Below the pieces are notes generated by a model. That model was not told the origin of the DNA and made no database searches. It saw only the letters and a list, made by a program, of their open reading frames with translations. From contig NZ_AP019829.2 in NCBI RefSeq assembly GCF_007990545.2, positions 186,001 to 250,000 of the forward strand: a DNA stretch of 64,000 bases, in the 5' to 3' direction. A program made the position numbers and the translations under genes. How positions within the stretch are numbered: the first letter of the stretch is position 1; each line of letters opens with the position of its first letter. Origin of the DNA: Leptotrichia wadei (GTDB lineage Bacteria; Fusobacteriota; Fusobacteriia; Fusobacteriales; Leptotrichiaceae). Shown piece by piece: positions 1 to 8,077 of this stretch.

Positions 1-1
1 T

Positions 2-100
2 GTAGAGTTGTCTACAAAAAATTCAAAAGTTAAAGTTTATAAGATTGAAACGGCTGAAGAACTTGTAATTGCAAGAGATACTTATGAATTGACAAAATAA
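2..100 (+). CDS. C-terminal 32 codons of an unidentified protein
   Basis: An open frame enters from the left edge and ends at TAA 98-100. The visible tail ends in ETAEELVIARDTYELTK, which looks like an amphipathic C-terminal helix. Too little is present to name the family. It lies on the same strand as the flavodoxin gene but is separated from it by about 200 bases that include a hairpin, so it probably ends a separate transcription unit. Confidence 0.5.
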   Translation, partial: VELSTKNSKVKVYKIETAEELVIARDTYELTK

Positions 101-171
101 ATGCTGCATTAATAAAATTTTTTAAATTTTTGTAAAATTATAATTTTCAATAAATTGTGAGTAAGAGGTTA

Positions 172-256
172 GACCTGTTCGATAAACTATACAAACTTAG
201 AGTTTAATGAAATAAATGTCCTGAAGCAAGGGGTCAAGACCCCTTGTATAGAAAAA
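172..256 (+). repeat. Dispersed intergenic repeat copy 1 with hairpin
   Basis: This stretch resembles 4486-4572. Both start with CTGTTCGATAA, continue with an AT-rich TTTAAT(G/A)AAATAAAT stretch, and end with CTGAAGCAAGGG followed by a hairpin. Here the hairpin is GCAAGGGGTC/GACCCCTTGT. It lies between the upstream gene end and the flavodoxin gene and may act as a terminator or processing site. Confidence 0.6.
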
Positions 257-308
257 AATCGAACATTTCTACTGTGAAAATTGAATAAGTAAAGAGAAAG
301 AGGGAAAT

Positions 309-731
309 ATGTCAACATTAAATATAATTTATTATACAGGTACTGGAAATACTGAAGAGATGGCAAAATATATTGGTGAAGGTGCAGAAAATGCTGGGGC
401 TGCTGTAAAACTTATAAATGTGGAAGAAGCTAATGAGAGTGCAATAGATGCGGATTTTATTGCGTTTGGGTCTCCTGCAGTTGGAGCAGAGGAAATTGCG
501 CCGGAAATGGTGGAATTTTTTGAAGGAATAAAGGATAAAATCATTGGTAAAACAGTTGGGCTATTTGGTTCGTATGACTGGGGACAAGGTGGCTGGATGG
601 AAACTTGGCGTGAGGAAATTATAAATGAAGGGCTTTCTGTTGTGAATGATGGACTTATTATTCATTTGGCTGTTGATGATGATGAAAAAATTGAAAAATG
701 TAAGGAATATGGAAGAGCAATAGTTGGTTAA
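309..731 (+). CDS. Flavodoxin, short chain
   Basis: A small FMN-binding electron carrier of 140 residues, the usual short-chain flavodoxin length. The phosphate-binding loop is visible near the N-terminus as YYTGTGNTEEMA (about residues 8-19). The later FGSPAVGAEE and LFGSYDWGQGGW segments match the loops that sandwich the flavin ring. It is cytosolic and would donate low-potential electrons to reductive enzymes. The ATG follows an AGAGGGAAAT ribosome site. It stands alone between two hairpins, so it is probably monocistronic. The family assignment is firm; the redox partner is unknown. Confidence 0.9.
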   Translation: MSTLNIIYYTGTGNTEEMAKYIGEGAENAGAAVKLINVEEANESAIDADFIAFGSPAVGAEEIAPEMVEFFEGIKDKIIGKTVGLFGSYDWGQGGWMETWREEIINEGLSVVNDGLIIHLAVDDDEKIEKCKEYGRAIVG

Positions 732-734
732 ATA

Positions 735-757
735 ACAAGGGTTAAAAATTCCCTTGA
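735..757 (+). terminator. Hairpin after flavodoxin gene
   Basis: An ACAAGGG ... CCCTTG inverted repeat starts four bases after the flavodoxin stop codon. The T-tract is weak. The same CAAGGG/CCCTTG stem recurs near 230, 49730, 56636 and 59656. Confidence 0.5.
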
Positions 758-797
758 TACTGATAGATTAGTTATCTATTAAAAAATGGAGGAAAAA

Positions 798-1424
798 TTG
801 GAAAATTTGTTAATCCAGCTTGCCATAATGGTTTTTGTTGGAATACTCATAGGATGGTTTACAAATTATTTGGCGATAAAATTGTTATTTAGGCCCTATA
901 AGGAAGTAAACTTCCTATTTTTCAAAATACAGGGATTAATTCCCAAAAATAGAGATAAAATTTCAGAAAATATAGCGGATACGATAGAAAAGGAACTTAT
1001 TTCAGTAAAATATATTACTGAAAAGCTAAAAGATAGCGGTGTTATAAATGATGAAGTTTTGGATAAACTATTGGACAAAATTATAGGAGAAAAGCTGAAA
1101 AAAAGCATATTAGAAAAAAATCCGCTATTAAAAATGTTTTTAAATGATTCAGTAATTGAAAAAATAAAAGCGTATTTTAAAAAGGCAATTTTAGAAAATA
1201 AAGAGGAAATAGTGGAGGAAATCTTAAAAATTGCAGAAGATAAAATTGATTTTAAGGAAATCATGCTTGAAAAAATGAAAAATTTTTCATTAGAAGAAAT
1301 GGAAAAAATAATTTTGTCTGTGTCTAAGAATGAATTAAAGCATATTGAAATTATTGGTGGAGTATTGGGAGGAATAATTGCATTATTTCAGTTTTTTATA
1401 ATGTTATTATTAAAACAGATATAA
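798..1424 (+). CDS. DUF445 family membrane protein
   Basis: The N-terminus carries the DUF445 signature: a hydrophobic helix followed by GWFTNYLAIKLLFRPYK, then FKIQGLIPKNRDKISENIA. A charged helical middle and a C-terminal hydrophobic helix (GGVLGGIIALFQFFIMLLL) follow. At about 208 residues it is a short member. An ATG exists at 786, but GGAGG at 788-792 overlaps that frame start and is ideally spaced for TTG 798, so TTG 798 is preferred. Members are inner-membrane proteins of unknown function. ruvB starts 61 bases downstream, so co-transcription is likely. Confidence 0.75.
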   Translation: MENLLIQLAIMVFVGILIGWFTNYLAIKLLFRPYKEVNFLFFKIQGLIPKNRDKISENIADTIEKELISVKYITEKLKDSGVINDEVLDKLLDKIIGEKLKKSILEKNPLLKMFLNDSVIEKIKAYFKKAILENKEEIVEEILKIAEDKIDFKEIMLEKMKNFSLEEMEKIILSVSKNELKHIEIIGGVLGGIIALFQFFIMLLLKQI

Positions 1425-1485
1425 AATAATATTTTAAATAAAAACAATTAGACTAGAGGATTTAAAGAATTATTGAGGAGAAAAA

Positions 1486-1613
1486 ATGAATGAAGAAAGA
1501 ATATTGGAACCTAAGGAATTGGGAGAGGACAATATTCAGAAAAGTTTACGGCCAAGGACTTTTAAGGAATATATTGGCCAGCAGGATTTGAAAGAGAAGA
1601 TGAATATATTTAT
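1486..1613 (+). CDS. ruvB: Holliday junction helicase RuvB, exon 1 (gene split by an intron)
   Basis: RuvB is the hexameric AAA+ motor that drives branch migration of Holliday junctions with RuvA. This first exon encodes the conserved N-terminus (ERILEPKELGEDNIQKSLRP, then TFKEYIGQQDL) after a GAGGAG ribosome site. Unspliced, it stops at TAG 1618-1620 after 44 codons. Joining T1613 to A3549 removes exactly 1614-3548 and gives [13 protein letters not shown], the normal RuvB order, with no frame error: 128 + 883 bases = 337 codons including stop, 336 residues. The first 47 residues are fixed by this join. Full-length protein requires intron splicing, or else initiation at an internal start that would lack the N-terminal segment. 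Confidence 0.9.
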
Positions 1614-2130
1614 TAAATAGTGCAAGAACACTCGCGACTTTAGTCGTGATATGAATTGCACAAAAATTTTAGTAAGCATATAGGGAAACTTGTATGTGGA
1701 CACGGAGCAAAACCGTGCAACAAAGAAACTGAATTGCTGGGAACTCTTAAAGCTAGTATAACCACAACATAATATCTAAGTGAAAACATGGTATAAGTGT
1801 GATGGTGGCGAAAGCAGAAAAAATATACTAGATGGTGTAAGGTTAAATCCTAAGTGCTAAGATAATAGACAATCAGCAACTAAGCCTGAAAAGGAAAGTT
1901 CAACGACTATCCCTCGTGAGGGGAGTACAATACAAGCGGTTGGTATTGGAAGTGGTTTCGCCTAAGTCCTTGAAATAGGATATGGATAAGATATAGTCTG
2001 TGCTTGTTAGAGATAACAAGAAGTTCAAGGCTAATCTCCTTAATTTATTAAGGAGTATATATGCCATGAGAACTGCATAAGCAGTAGCGCACTTATGTGA
2101 ACGACGCTTCCCACTGTTGTGGGGTTTTAA
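1614..2130 (+). ncRNA. Group I self-splicing intron, 5' ribozyme portion
   Basis: The group I core elements are visible in order. P is GAATTGCTGGGAAC (1731-1744). Q is ACAATCAGCAACTAAG (1869-1884). R is GTTCAACGACTA (1898-1909). S is AAGATATAGTC (1988-1998). GCTG of P pairs with CAGC of Q (P4), and GACTAT pairs with ATAGTC (P7). P8 is CCCTC/GAGGG (1911-1922) and P9 is CTTGTTA/TAACAAG (2003-2020). The internal guide GTAAG at 1672-1676 pairs with the 5' exon TTTAT, ending in the required U.G pair. The 3' splice site is about 1.4 kb away, after tnpB, at G3548. Confidence 0.88.
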
Positions 2131-2187
2131 AAACTTTAAAAATAAATAAAAAATATTACTTTTTTGACAGATAAAATGTAGAATACA

Positions 2188-2196
2188 TGGTATAAT
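2188..2196 (+). promoter_or_regulatory. Extended -10 promoter for tnpB
   Basis: TGGTATAAT gives an extended -10 (TGn plus TATAAT). A TTGACA at 2164-2169 is 21 bases upstream, longer than the optimal 17, so the extended -10 probably matters more. It sits 29 bases before the tnpB start, between the ribozyme and the gene, and would let tnpB be transcribed without ruvB. Confidence 0.6.
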
Positions 2197-2224
2197 ATCT
2201 CTGATGAAAAGGAGGTGATTATAT

Positions 2225-3469
2225 ATGTATTTAACATTAAAACAACAAGTAAAACATCTTAGTAAAAAAGAGTTTAAAAACTTAAAATATTTGTGCCATA
2301 TAGCTAAGAATTTAAAAAATCAAGCTATATACAATGTTAGACAACACTATTTTAAAAATAAAAAGTATTTAAGCTATAATGAAAACTATAAGATACTTAA
2401 AAATAGTGAGAATTATAAGAAGTTAAATTCTAATATGGCTCAACAAATTTTAAAAGAAGTAGATGAAAGTTTTAAATCATTCTTTGCACTTTTAAAACTT
2501 GCTAAGAATGGTCAATATAACAGTAAAATAAAATTACCTAATTATCTTGATAAAGATGGTTTTACAACTCTTGTTATAGGTTTTGTTAGATTAAAAGATG
2601 ATATGCTGATAGTTCCTTATTCAAATTCTTTTAAGAAAACTCATCAGGAAGTTAAAGTTAAGCTACCATCAGTATTAAAAGACAAGAAGATAAAAGAAAT
2701 TAGAATAATACCAAAACAACATTCTAGGTACTTTGAAATTCAATACATTTATAAGGTAGAAGAAGTTCAAAGGGAATTAAATAAAGAAAATGTACTAGGA
2801 ATTGATTTAGGTATAGATAATCTTTGCACTTGTGTTACAAATGCTGGAGCTTCATTCATAATAGATGGTAGAAAATTGAAATCTATTAATCAATACTATA
2901 ACAAGACAAATGCAAAATTGCAAAGCATTAAAGATAAGCAAAAGATAGAGCACACAACATTAAGGCAAAAGAGAATAGCTAGAAAGAGAAATAATCGCAT
3001 AAATGATTATCTTTCAAAAGCAGCAAGAATAATTATAAATTATTGTCTTAATAATGATATAGGAAAACTAGTTCTAGGATATAACGAGAATTTTCAAAGA
3101 AATTCAAATATAGGAAGTATAAATAATCAAAACTTTGTAAATATACCATATGGAAAATTAAGAGATAAATTAATATACCTATGTAAACTATATGGAATAG
3201 AATTTAAACTGCAAGAAGAAAGTTATACATCAAAAGCAAGTTTCTTTGATGGAGATGAAATCCCAATATACGATAAAGAAAATCCGCAAGAATATATATT
3301 CAGTGGAAAAAGGATAAAAAGAGGACTATATCAAACAAGTAAAGGCTATCAATTAAATGCAGATTGTAACGGAGCATTAAATATATTAAAAAAAAGTAAA
3401 GTTGTGGATTTAAGCGTCCTATACAATAGAGGTGATCTGAACACGCCTAAAAGAATAAGGGTAGTGTAA
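2225..3469 (+). CDS. tnpB: IStron RNA-guided nuclease TnpB
   Basis: A 414-residue TnpB (IS605 OrfB) protein, an RNA-guided DNA endonuclease ancestral to Cas12. The N-terminal half is the Lys/Asn-rich nucleic-acid-binding region. The RuvC-like catalytic triad is intact: D194 in GIDLGIDN, E288 in VLGYNENF and D380 in LNADCNGALNIL. Unlike the two 365-residue TnpBs in this window, it has no CxxC zinc ribbon; that position holds YTSKASFFDGDEIP and FSGKRIKRGLYQ, typical of a zinc-free subgroup. The ATG follows AAAAGGAGGTGATTATAT, a strong ribosome site. It lies inside the ruvB intron, downstream of the ribozyme core. It probably helps retain the element by cutting element-free sites. Confidence 0.9.
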   Translation: MYLTLKQQVKHLSKKEFKNLKYLCHIAKNLKNQAIYNVRQHYFKNKKYLSYNENYKILKNSENYKKLNSNMAQQILKEVDESFKSFFALLKLAKNGQYNSKIKLPNYLDKDGFTTLVIGFVRLKDDMLIVPYSNSFKKTHQEVKVKLPSVLKDKKIKEIRIIPKQHSRYFEIQYIYKVEEVQRELNKENVLGIDLGIDNLCTCVTNAGASFIIDGRKLKSINQYYNKTNAKLQSIKDKQKIEHTTLRQKRIARKRNNRINDYLSKAARIIINYCLNNDIGKLVLGYNENFQRNSNIGSINNQNFVNIPYGKLRDKLIYLCKLYGIEFKLQEESYTSKASFFDGDEIPIYDKENPQEYIFSGKRIKRGLYQTSKGYQLNADCNGALNILKKSKVVDLSVLYNRGDLNTPKRIRVV

Positions 3470-3548
3470 AGCTATCAAACTTCTTAGAAAATTTTTAAAT
3501 ATTTTTAAAGATTTTAGAACCCTGCGACTTTAGTCGTGGGAGGTTCAG
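3440..3548 (+). ncRNA. Predicted omega RNA (TnpB guide scaffold) and 3' splice site
   Basis: TnpB guide RNAs are normally read from the 3' end of tnpB through the right end of the element, with the next host bases as guide. Here the right end holds a GCGACT/AGTCGT hairpin and ends GGGAGGTTCAG at 3548, which is also the predicted intron 3' end (terminal G). The guide would therefore begin at 3549, in ruvB exon 2. The 5' boundary is not determined. Splicing and guide formation should compete for the same RNA. Confidence 0.6.
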
Positions 3549-4431
3549 AAAGGCTGCTAAAATGAGAAATGAGTCGCTTGATCATATTTTATTATATGGG
3601 CCTCCAGGATTGGGAAAAACTACACTTGCAGGAGTTATTGCCACAGAAATGGGAGTAAATCTGAAAGTAACGACTGGACCTGTGCTGGAAAAGGCGGGAG
3701 ATTTGGCGGCTATTTTGACGTCTTTGGAGGAAAATGACATTTTGTTTATTGATGAAATTCATAGATTGAATACATCTGTGGAGGAAATTCTGTATCCTGC
3801 GATGGAAGATGGAGAACTGGATATTCTTATTGGGAAAGGGCCGTCTGCTAGGAGTATACGTGTGGAATTGCCGCAATTTACGTTGATTGGGGCAACTACA
3901 AGGGCAGGGCAGTTGAGTACGCCGCTTAGGGATAGATTTGGAGTTACTCACAGGATGGAATATTATAAGCTGGAAGAATTGAAGGAAATTATACGAAGAG
4001 GGGCGAATATTCTTGATATTTCCTATGATGAGGATGGAATTGCGGAAATTGCTAAAAGAAGTCGAGGAACGCCTAGAATTGCTAATAGGTTATTGAAAAG
4101 GGCAAGGGATTTTGCGCTTGTGGAAGGTTCGGGAGTTCTGGAAAAAGAAAGCGTGGATGGAATCCTGAAATTGCTAGGAGTGGATGACAATGGCCTGGAT
4201 GAGCTTGATAGGAATATTTTGCTGTCGATTATAAATGTTTATAATGGCGGTCCTGTTGGAATTGAAACTTTGTCGCTTTTGCTCGGGGAGGACAGACGGA
4301 CAATTGAAGAGGTTTATGAGCCGTATCTTGTAAAAATTGGGTTTATAAAAAGAACTCCACGTGGAAGAGTTGTGACAGAATTAGGATATAACCATTTAGG
4401 AATTGAAAAAATATTTAGTGAAAAAAAATAA
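3549..4431 (+). CDS. ruvB: Holliday junction helicase RuvB, exon 2
   Basis: This exon carries nearly all of RuvB. In spliced numbering, Walker A GPPGLGKT is at about residues 60-67, Walker B/DEIH at 111-114, sensor 1 in LIGATTRAG, and the arginine-finger region in STPLRDRFG. The winged-helix C-terminal domain ends with [20 protein letters not shown]. The first in-frame ATG within the exon is 3562 (residue 48). It has no good ribosome site of its own, only GGTTCAG and GGCTG upstream, so translation from it is doubtful. Loss of the first 47 residues would remove part of the N-terminal lid but keep the ATPase motifs. No ruvA or ruvC is adjacent. Confidence 0.95.
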
Positions 4432-4485
4432 AAATTTAAAGATAACAATTGACACTAAACTCCAATTAAAAAGCCAAATTATACT

Positions 4486-4575
4486 AGATCTGTTCGATAA
4501 CAAAAAAAATTTATAATTTAATAAAATAAATATACTGAAGCAAGGGATCTTGACATCTTGTAAAAATAAAAAAAC
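4486..4575 (+). repeat. Dispersed intergenic repeat copy 2
   Basis: It begins CTGTTCGATAAC and ends CTGAAGCAAGGG plus a weakened hairpin (AAGGGATCTTGACATCTTGT). It matches 172-256 with scattered changes. It fills most of the 253-base gap between ruvB and rsmE. No reading frame is evident. Confidence 0.6.
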
Positions 4576-4684
4576 TTAGGTTATTGAATATATCTATTGG
4601 ATTTTGAACTTTTTCAAAGAATTTATAGTAAATTTGCTATTTAAGTGGAAAATGATATTAAGTAAAAAATGAGGTGAAAAACTG

Positions 4685-5398
4685 TTGTTGACAGTAATAG
4701 CGGAAAAAGAAAATATTGATGAAAATAATGGAAAAATTTTGATAAAAGACAGATTAGACTGTAATCACGTTCAAAATGTGTATCGTTTAAATATAGGTGA
4801 TGAATTGCGGGTAATTGACGGGGAATGTGAATATTTTACAAAAATTGCTGAAATTTCAAAAAAGGAAATAGCTGTAAAAATATTAGAAAAAAAAGAAGAC
4901 AGTTATTCTTTGAGTATAAATATTGATATTGCGATGGGGATTTTGAAAAATGATAAAATGAATTTGGCAATACAGAAATTGACGGAAATTGGTGTAAACA
5001 GGATAATTCCTTTAAAAACTGAGCGAGTTGTTGTAAAAATTAATGAAAAAAAGGAAAAATGGGATGTTGTTGCAAGGGAAACGCTGAAACAATGCAGAGG
5101 AATAAAATTTACTGAAATTACACCTGTAAAAAAACTTTCGGAAATTGATTATCAAAAATATGATAAAATAATTTTTGCCTATGAAAATAGTGGCGAATCT
5201 AAATCTTTATCAGAAATAATAAAAAAGGAAGATAAGAGCATTTTGTATATAATTGGTCCTGAAGGTGGAATTACAGCGGATGAAGTTGATTTTCTGAAAA
5301 ATAATAAGGCAATAGAAATTAGTTTGGGAAAAAGGATTTTACGGGCAGAAACTGCGGCAATTGTTGTTTGTGGCATTATTGCTAATTTTTATATATAG
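4685..5398 (+). CDS. rsmE: 16S rRNA m3U1498 methyltransferase RsmE
   Basis: RsmE methylates N3 of U1498 in 16S rRNA using S-adenosylmethionine. The protein has 237 residues, a normal length. The N-terminal PUA-like part includes DCNHVQNVYRLNIGDELRVID. The SPOUT methyltransferase part includes QKLTEIGVNRIIPL, ARETLKQCRG and the knot-forming cofactor site IGPEGGITADEVDFL ... LGKRILRAETAA. The start is TTG 4685, after GAGGTGAAAAAC; a second TTG follows directly. The prmA-like partner often seen upstream is absent here. Confidence 0.93.
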   Translation: MLTVIAEKENIDENNGKILIKDRLDCNHVQNVYRLNIGDELRVIDGECEYFTKIAEISKKEIAVKILEKKEDSYSLSINIDIAMGILKNDKMNLAIQKLTEIGVNRIIPLKTERVVVKINEKKEKWDVVARETLKQCRGIKFTEITPVKKLSEIDYQKYDKIIFAYENSGESKSLSEIIKKEDKSILYIIGPEGGITADEVDFLKNNKAIEISLGKRILRAETAAIVVCGIIANFYI

Positions 5399-5704
5399 CT
5401 TTTTATTTTACTAAAATTAAGAAATAAATTGAAAATTAGCTGAATATATAATATAATATACCATAGTAGTGATAAATAACTTATACAAGGATTTTTGTAC
5501 AGTTATTAAATATTTTAAGTTAATTATTAATAATTTTTTTATTTGATGCCTATTTTCTTTTTGACTAAATTTTTGATTGATATTTGTTTTAGTTAAATTG
5601 GTTATTATAGTTAAACTTAAATTGTATTGATTTTTTTGAATAGAAATTAAAGTAAGAATAATTTGATAAATAAAAAAATATAAAAAAGAAAGGAAGTTTA
5701 GGGA
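5399..5704 (+). other. AT-rich intergenic region before rsfS
   Basis: About 300 bases with no supported gene. The only open frame here runs on the minus strand, lacks a ribosome site, is low-complexity, and overlaps the start of rsfS. GAAAGGAAGTTTAGGGA just before 5705 is the ribosome site of rsfS. No clear terminator was seen. Confidence 0.5.
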
Positions 5705-6055
5705 ATGAGTGAAGTGAGTCATAATTATGAAAAGGAAGTTCAGGAAATAATTGATATTATGGAGGATAAAAAGGCGCAGGATATAAAGGTATATGATATG
5801 AGGGGAAAATCACCTTTTTTTGACTACTCAATATTGTGTACTGGGAGTTCTTCTAGAAATATTGAAGCGATAGCGACTGATATAAAGAAAAGCCTTGAAA
5901 ATGTGAAAAATGTGGAAGGGCTTGAGGAGGCTAACTGGGTTCTTATTGATGCCGGAGATCTAGTTATAAGTGTGTTTAGTAAAGATGCCAGAGATTACTA
6001 CAGACTGGATGATTTTTATAATGGCGTGAATGAAGGAAACGAGGAAACAGAATAG
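5705..6055 (+). CDS. rsfS: Ribosomal silencing factor RsfS
   Basis: RsfS (Iojap family) binds L14 on the 50S subunit and blocks subunit joining when nutrients are scarce. The 116 residues include the family core: KKAQDIKVYDMRGKSPFFDY, CTGSSSRNIEAIA and WVLIDAGDLVISVFSKDAR, then YYRLDDFY. It is 24 bases upstream of the PBP2 gene and likely shares its transcript. A nadD/yqeK pair, often next to rsfS, is not in the window. Confidence 0.93.
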   Translation: MSEVSHNYEKEVQEIIDIMEDKKAQDIKVYDMRGKSPFFDYSILCTGSSSRNIEAIATDIKKSLENVKNVEGLEEANWVLIDAGDLVISVFSKDARDYYRLDDFYNGVNEGNEETE

Positions 6056-6079
6056 ATAACAGTTATAAAGAGGAAAATT

Positions 6080-8056
6080 ATGAGAGAATTAGATAAAGAA
6101 GAGAAAAATGTACGATTTATTGCCTTTCTTATTCTTGTTGGAGCTGTTTTTCTAATATTAATCGCACGTCTGTTTACATTGCAGATATTAGAGGCTTCAC
6201 AATATGCAGAACAGGCATTGCAAAATAGAATTAGAACAAATATAATAAAGGCTACACGTGGAGAAATTTACGACAGGGAAGGTAAATTGCTTGCTAAAAA
6301 TACAACAGGATATCAGCTGGTTCATATGCATACATATACGTTAGATCCAAATGACTTGAAACTTTTAAAGGAAGTTAAGGGAATGACGCCAGAACAGATG
6401 GATGCTAGGCTTGCTAACGAACGTAAGGCTGTGGCAAAACGGATTAAGGAAACAATGGGCGATATAAATACTATAAGCCAGCTTACAGGATATCAGGTTG
6501 ACTATCTTATAGATAGATTTTATAAGCAGCAAAGAATGGGAACTGATAAAAAGATACTTGTTATTGAAGATTTAGACAAGCAGGTGGCATTAAGGGCAAT
6601 TGAAAAAATTAATAATGACAGAATCGACATTGTGGAGTATAATAAGAGATTTTATCCTGAAGATGCGCTTGCATCGCATGTTATTGGATACGTAAAGCCT
6701 ATTAGTGAAAAAGAATTCAAGGATCTGGAAAAGGATGGATATAGAAATAGTGACCTGATTGGTAAAAAAGGTGTTGAACGTTCTTACGACAAGGAAATGA
6801 AAGGTCAAGACGGTAGGGAAAATGTTGAAGTTGATGCTAAAGGAAATGTTATAAGGCAAGTGGAGGCAACAGAAAGTGTTGCAGGAAAAAATGTCTACTT
6901 GTCAATTGACATGGAATTGCAAAAATATATGACAGATGCATTTTCAGGTAAAAGCGGGGCTTTTATTGCAATGGAAGCTAAAACTGGAAAAATAATTACA
7001 TTTGTAAGTAATCCTGAAATCAGCTTGAATTTATTAAGTTCGAGAATACCTGATAATCAATGGACTGAACTGGTAAATTCAAAGGCAAAGCCGCTTGTTA
7101 ATAAGGGAATTGCTGGACTTTATCCACCAGGATCGACTTTTAAAGCGGTAACGGGAATGGGAATACTGGAATCTGGAATTTCTCCTTATGCTACTGTAAA
7201 TTCAACTGGACAGTACAGATACGGGAAGTTAATATTTAGGGATTCGCATAAATCTGGAAACGGAATTACCAATTTTGCAAAATCCATAGAGCAATCTGTA
7301 AATACATATTATTATGTATTTTCACAAAAAGCTGGAATTAACAATATTGTAAAATATGCAAAGGAATTTGGAATTGGATCTAAGACGGGAATTGACATTC
7401 CTGGAGAATTGACAGGAACATTGCCTAGTCCTGAATGGAAGAAGAAAAGATTTAAGAAGAAACAGGATCAGAGATGGCTGCCTGGAGATTTGATAAATAT
7501 GTCAATTGGACAAGGATATGTTTTGGCAACTCCAATTCAAATTGCCTCAGTTTATCAAACTATAGCTAATAATGGTGTAAAATTAAGACCTACGGTTGTT
7601 GACAGATTTGTGACATATTCAGGAAAAGTTGAAAATAATAAGCCTGTAGTAATAAAAAAATTGAAGGTAAGTCCAAAGAATTTGAAACTATTACAAAATG
7701 CCTTGAGATTGCCGGTAAGTGGTCCAGGTGGAACAGTTAAAGTTTTATATATACCAAATTATCCAGTTTCAGCAAAAACAGGGACTGCACAAAATTCAGG
7801 ATTTGGAGATAACCACTCGTGGATTGCGGGATATTTTCCATCTGATAATCCTCAAATTGTTTTTGTATCAATTGTAGAAGGTGGAGGATATGGAGGAGTA
7901 GCCTCAGGAGCTATGGCACAAAAATTCATATACAAATATAGAGATAAATACGTCTTGAAAAAACAGGATGCTGAGAAAAAGAAACAGGAAGAAGAAAAGA
8001 AAAAGCAAGAGGAAAAAAATAAGAATTTAAAAAATAATAACAATGTAAAAAATTAA
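6080..8056 (+). CDS. mrdA: Penicillin-binding protein 2 (elongasome transpeptidase)
   Basis: A class B PBP that cross-links peptidoglycan during elongation. The order is a short cytoplasmic tail, one membrane helix (about residues 13-33), a dimerisation domain beginning near RGEIYDREGKLLAKN, and a transpeptidase domain. The three active-site motifs are present: SxxK as PPGSTFK (Ser352), SxN as SVN in IEQSVNTYYY, and KTG in SAKTGTAQN. The length of 658 residues is normal for PBP2. The last ~30 residues are a Lys/Glu/Gln-rich repeat (KKQEEEKKKQEEK) ending in an Asn run, an unusual tail beyond the catalytic domain. No rodA is adjacent. RNase J starts 22 bases downstream. Confidence 0.93.
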   Translation: MRELDKEEKNVRFIAFLILVGAVFLILIARLFTLQILEASQYAEQALQNRIRTNIIKATRGEIYDREGKLLAKNTTGYQLVHMHTYTLDPNDLKLLKEVKGMTPEQMDARLANERKAVAKRIKETMGDINTISQLTGYQVDYLIDRFYKQQRMGTDKKILVIEDLDKQVALRAIEKINNDRIDIVEYNKRFYPEDALASHVIGYVKPISEKEFKDLEKDGYRNSDLIGKKGVERSYDKEMKGQDGRENVEVDAKGNVIRQVEATESVAGKNVYLSIDMELQKYMTDAFSGKSGAFIAMEAKTGKIITFVSNPEISLNLLSSRIPDNQWTELVNSKAKPLVNKGIAGLYPPGSTFKAVTGMGILESGISPYATVNSTGQYRYGKLIFRDSHKSGNGITNFAKSIEQSVNTYYYVFSQKAGINNIVKYAKEFGIGSKTGIDIPGELTGTLPSPEWKKKRFKKKQDQRWLPGDLINMSIGQGYVLATPIQIASVYQTIANNGVKLRPTVVDRFVTYSGKVENNKPVVIKKLKVSPKNLKLLQNALRLPVSGPGGTVKVLYIPNYPVSAKTGTAQNSGFGDNHSWIAGYFPSDNPQIVFVSIVEGGGYGGVASGAMAQKFIYKYRDKYVLKKQDAEKKKQEEEKKKQEEKNKNLKNNNNVKN

Positions 8057-8077
8057 AATGAAGGAGGTGTTTGCTAA

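Larger units (their letters stand above)
1614..3548 (+). mobile_element. IStron: group I intron carrying a TnpB gene, inserted in ruvB
   Basis: The element lies between TTTAT (1609-1613) and the rest of ruvB. Its 5' part is a group I ribozyme and its 3' part is a tnpB gene plus a right-end hairpin. Both ends carry a GCGACTTTAGTCGT hairpin (1634-1648 and about 3525-3538), as expected for IS200/IS605-type ends. A near-identical 5' part and 3' end recur at 38564-39083 after the same TTTAT. The RNA splice boundaries and the DNA element boundaries appear to be the same bases. This architecture is known as an IStron, first described in Clostridioides difficile (CdISt1). There is no tnpA transposase gene inside it, so movement would need one supplied in trans. 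Confidence 0.88.

Noticed and set aside
5417-5722. A 101-residue minus-strand open frame between rsmE and rsfS
   Set aside because: Low complexity, no ribosome site and overlap with the start of rsfS.
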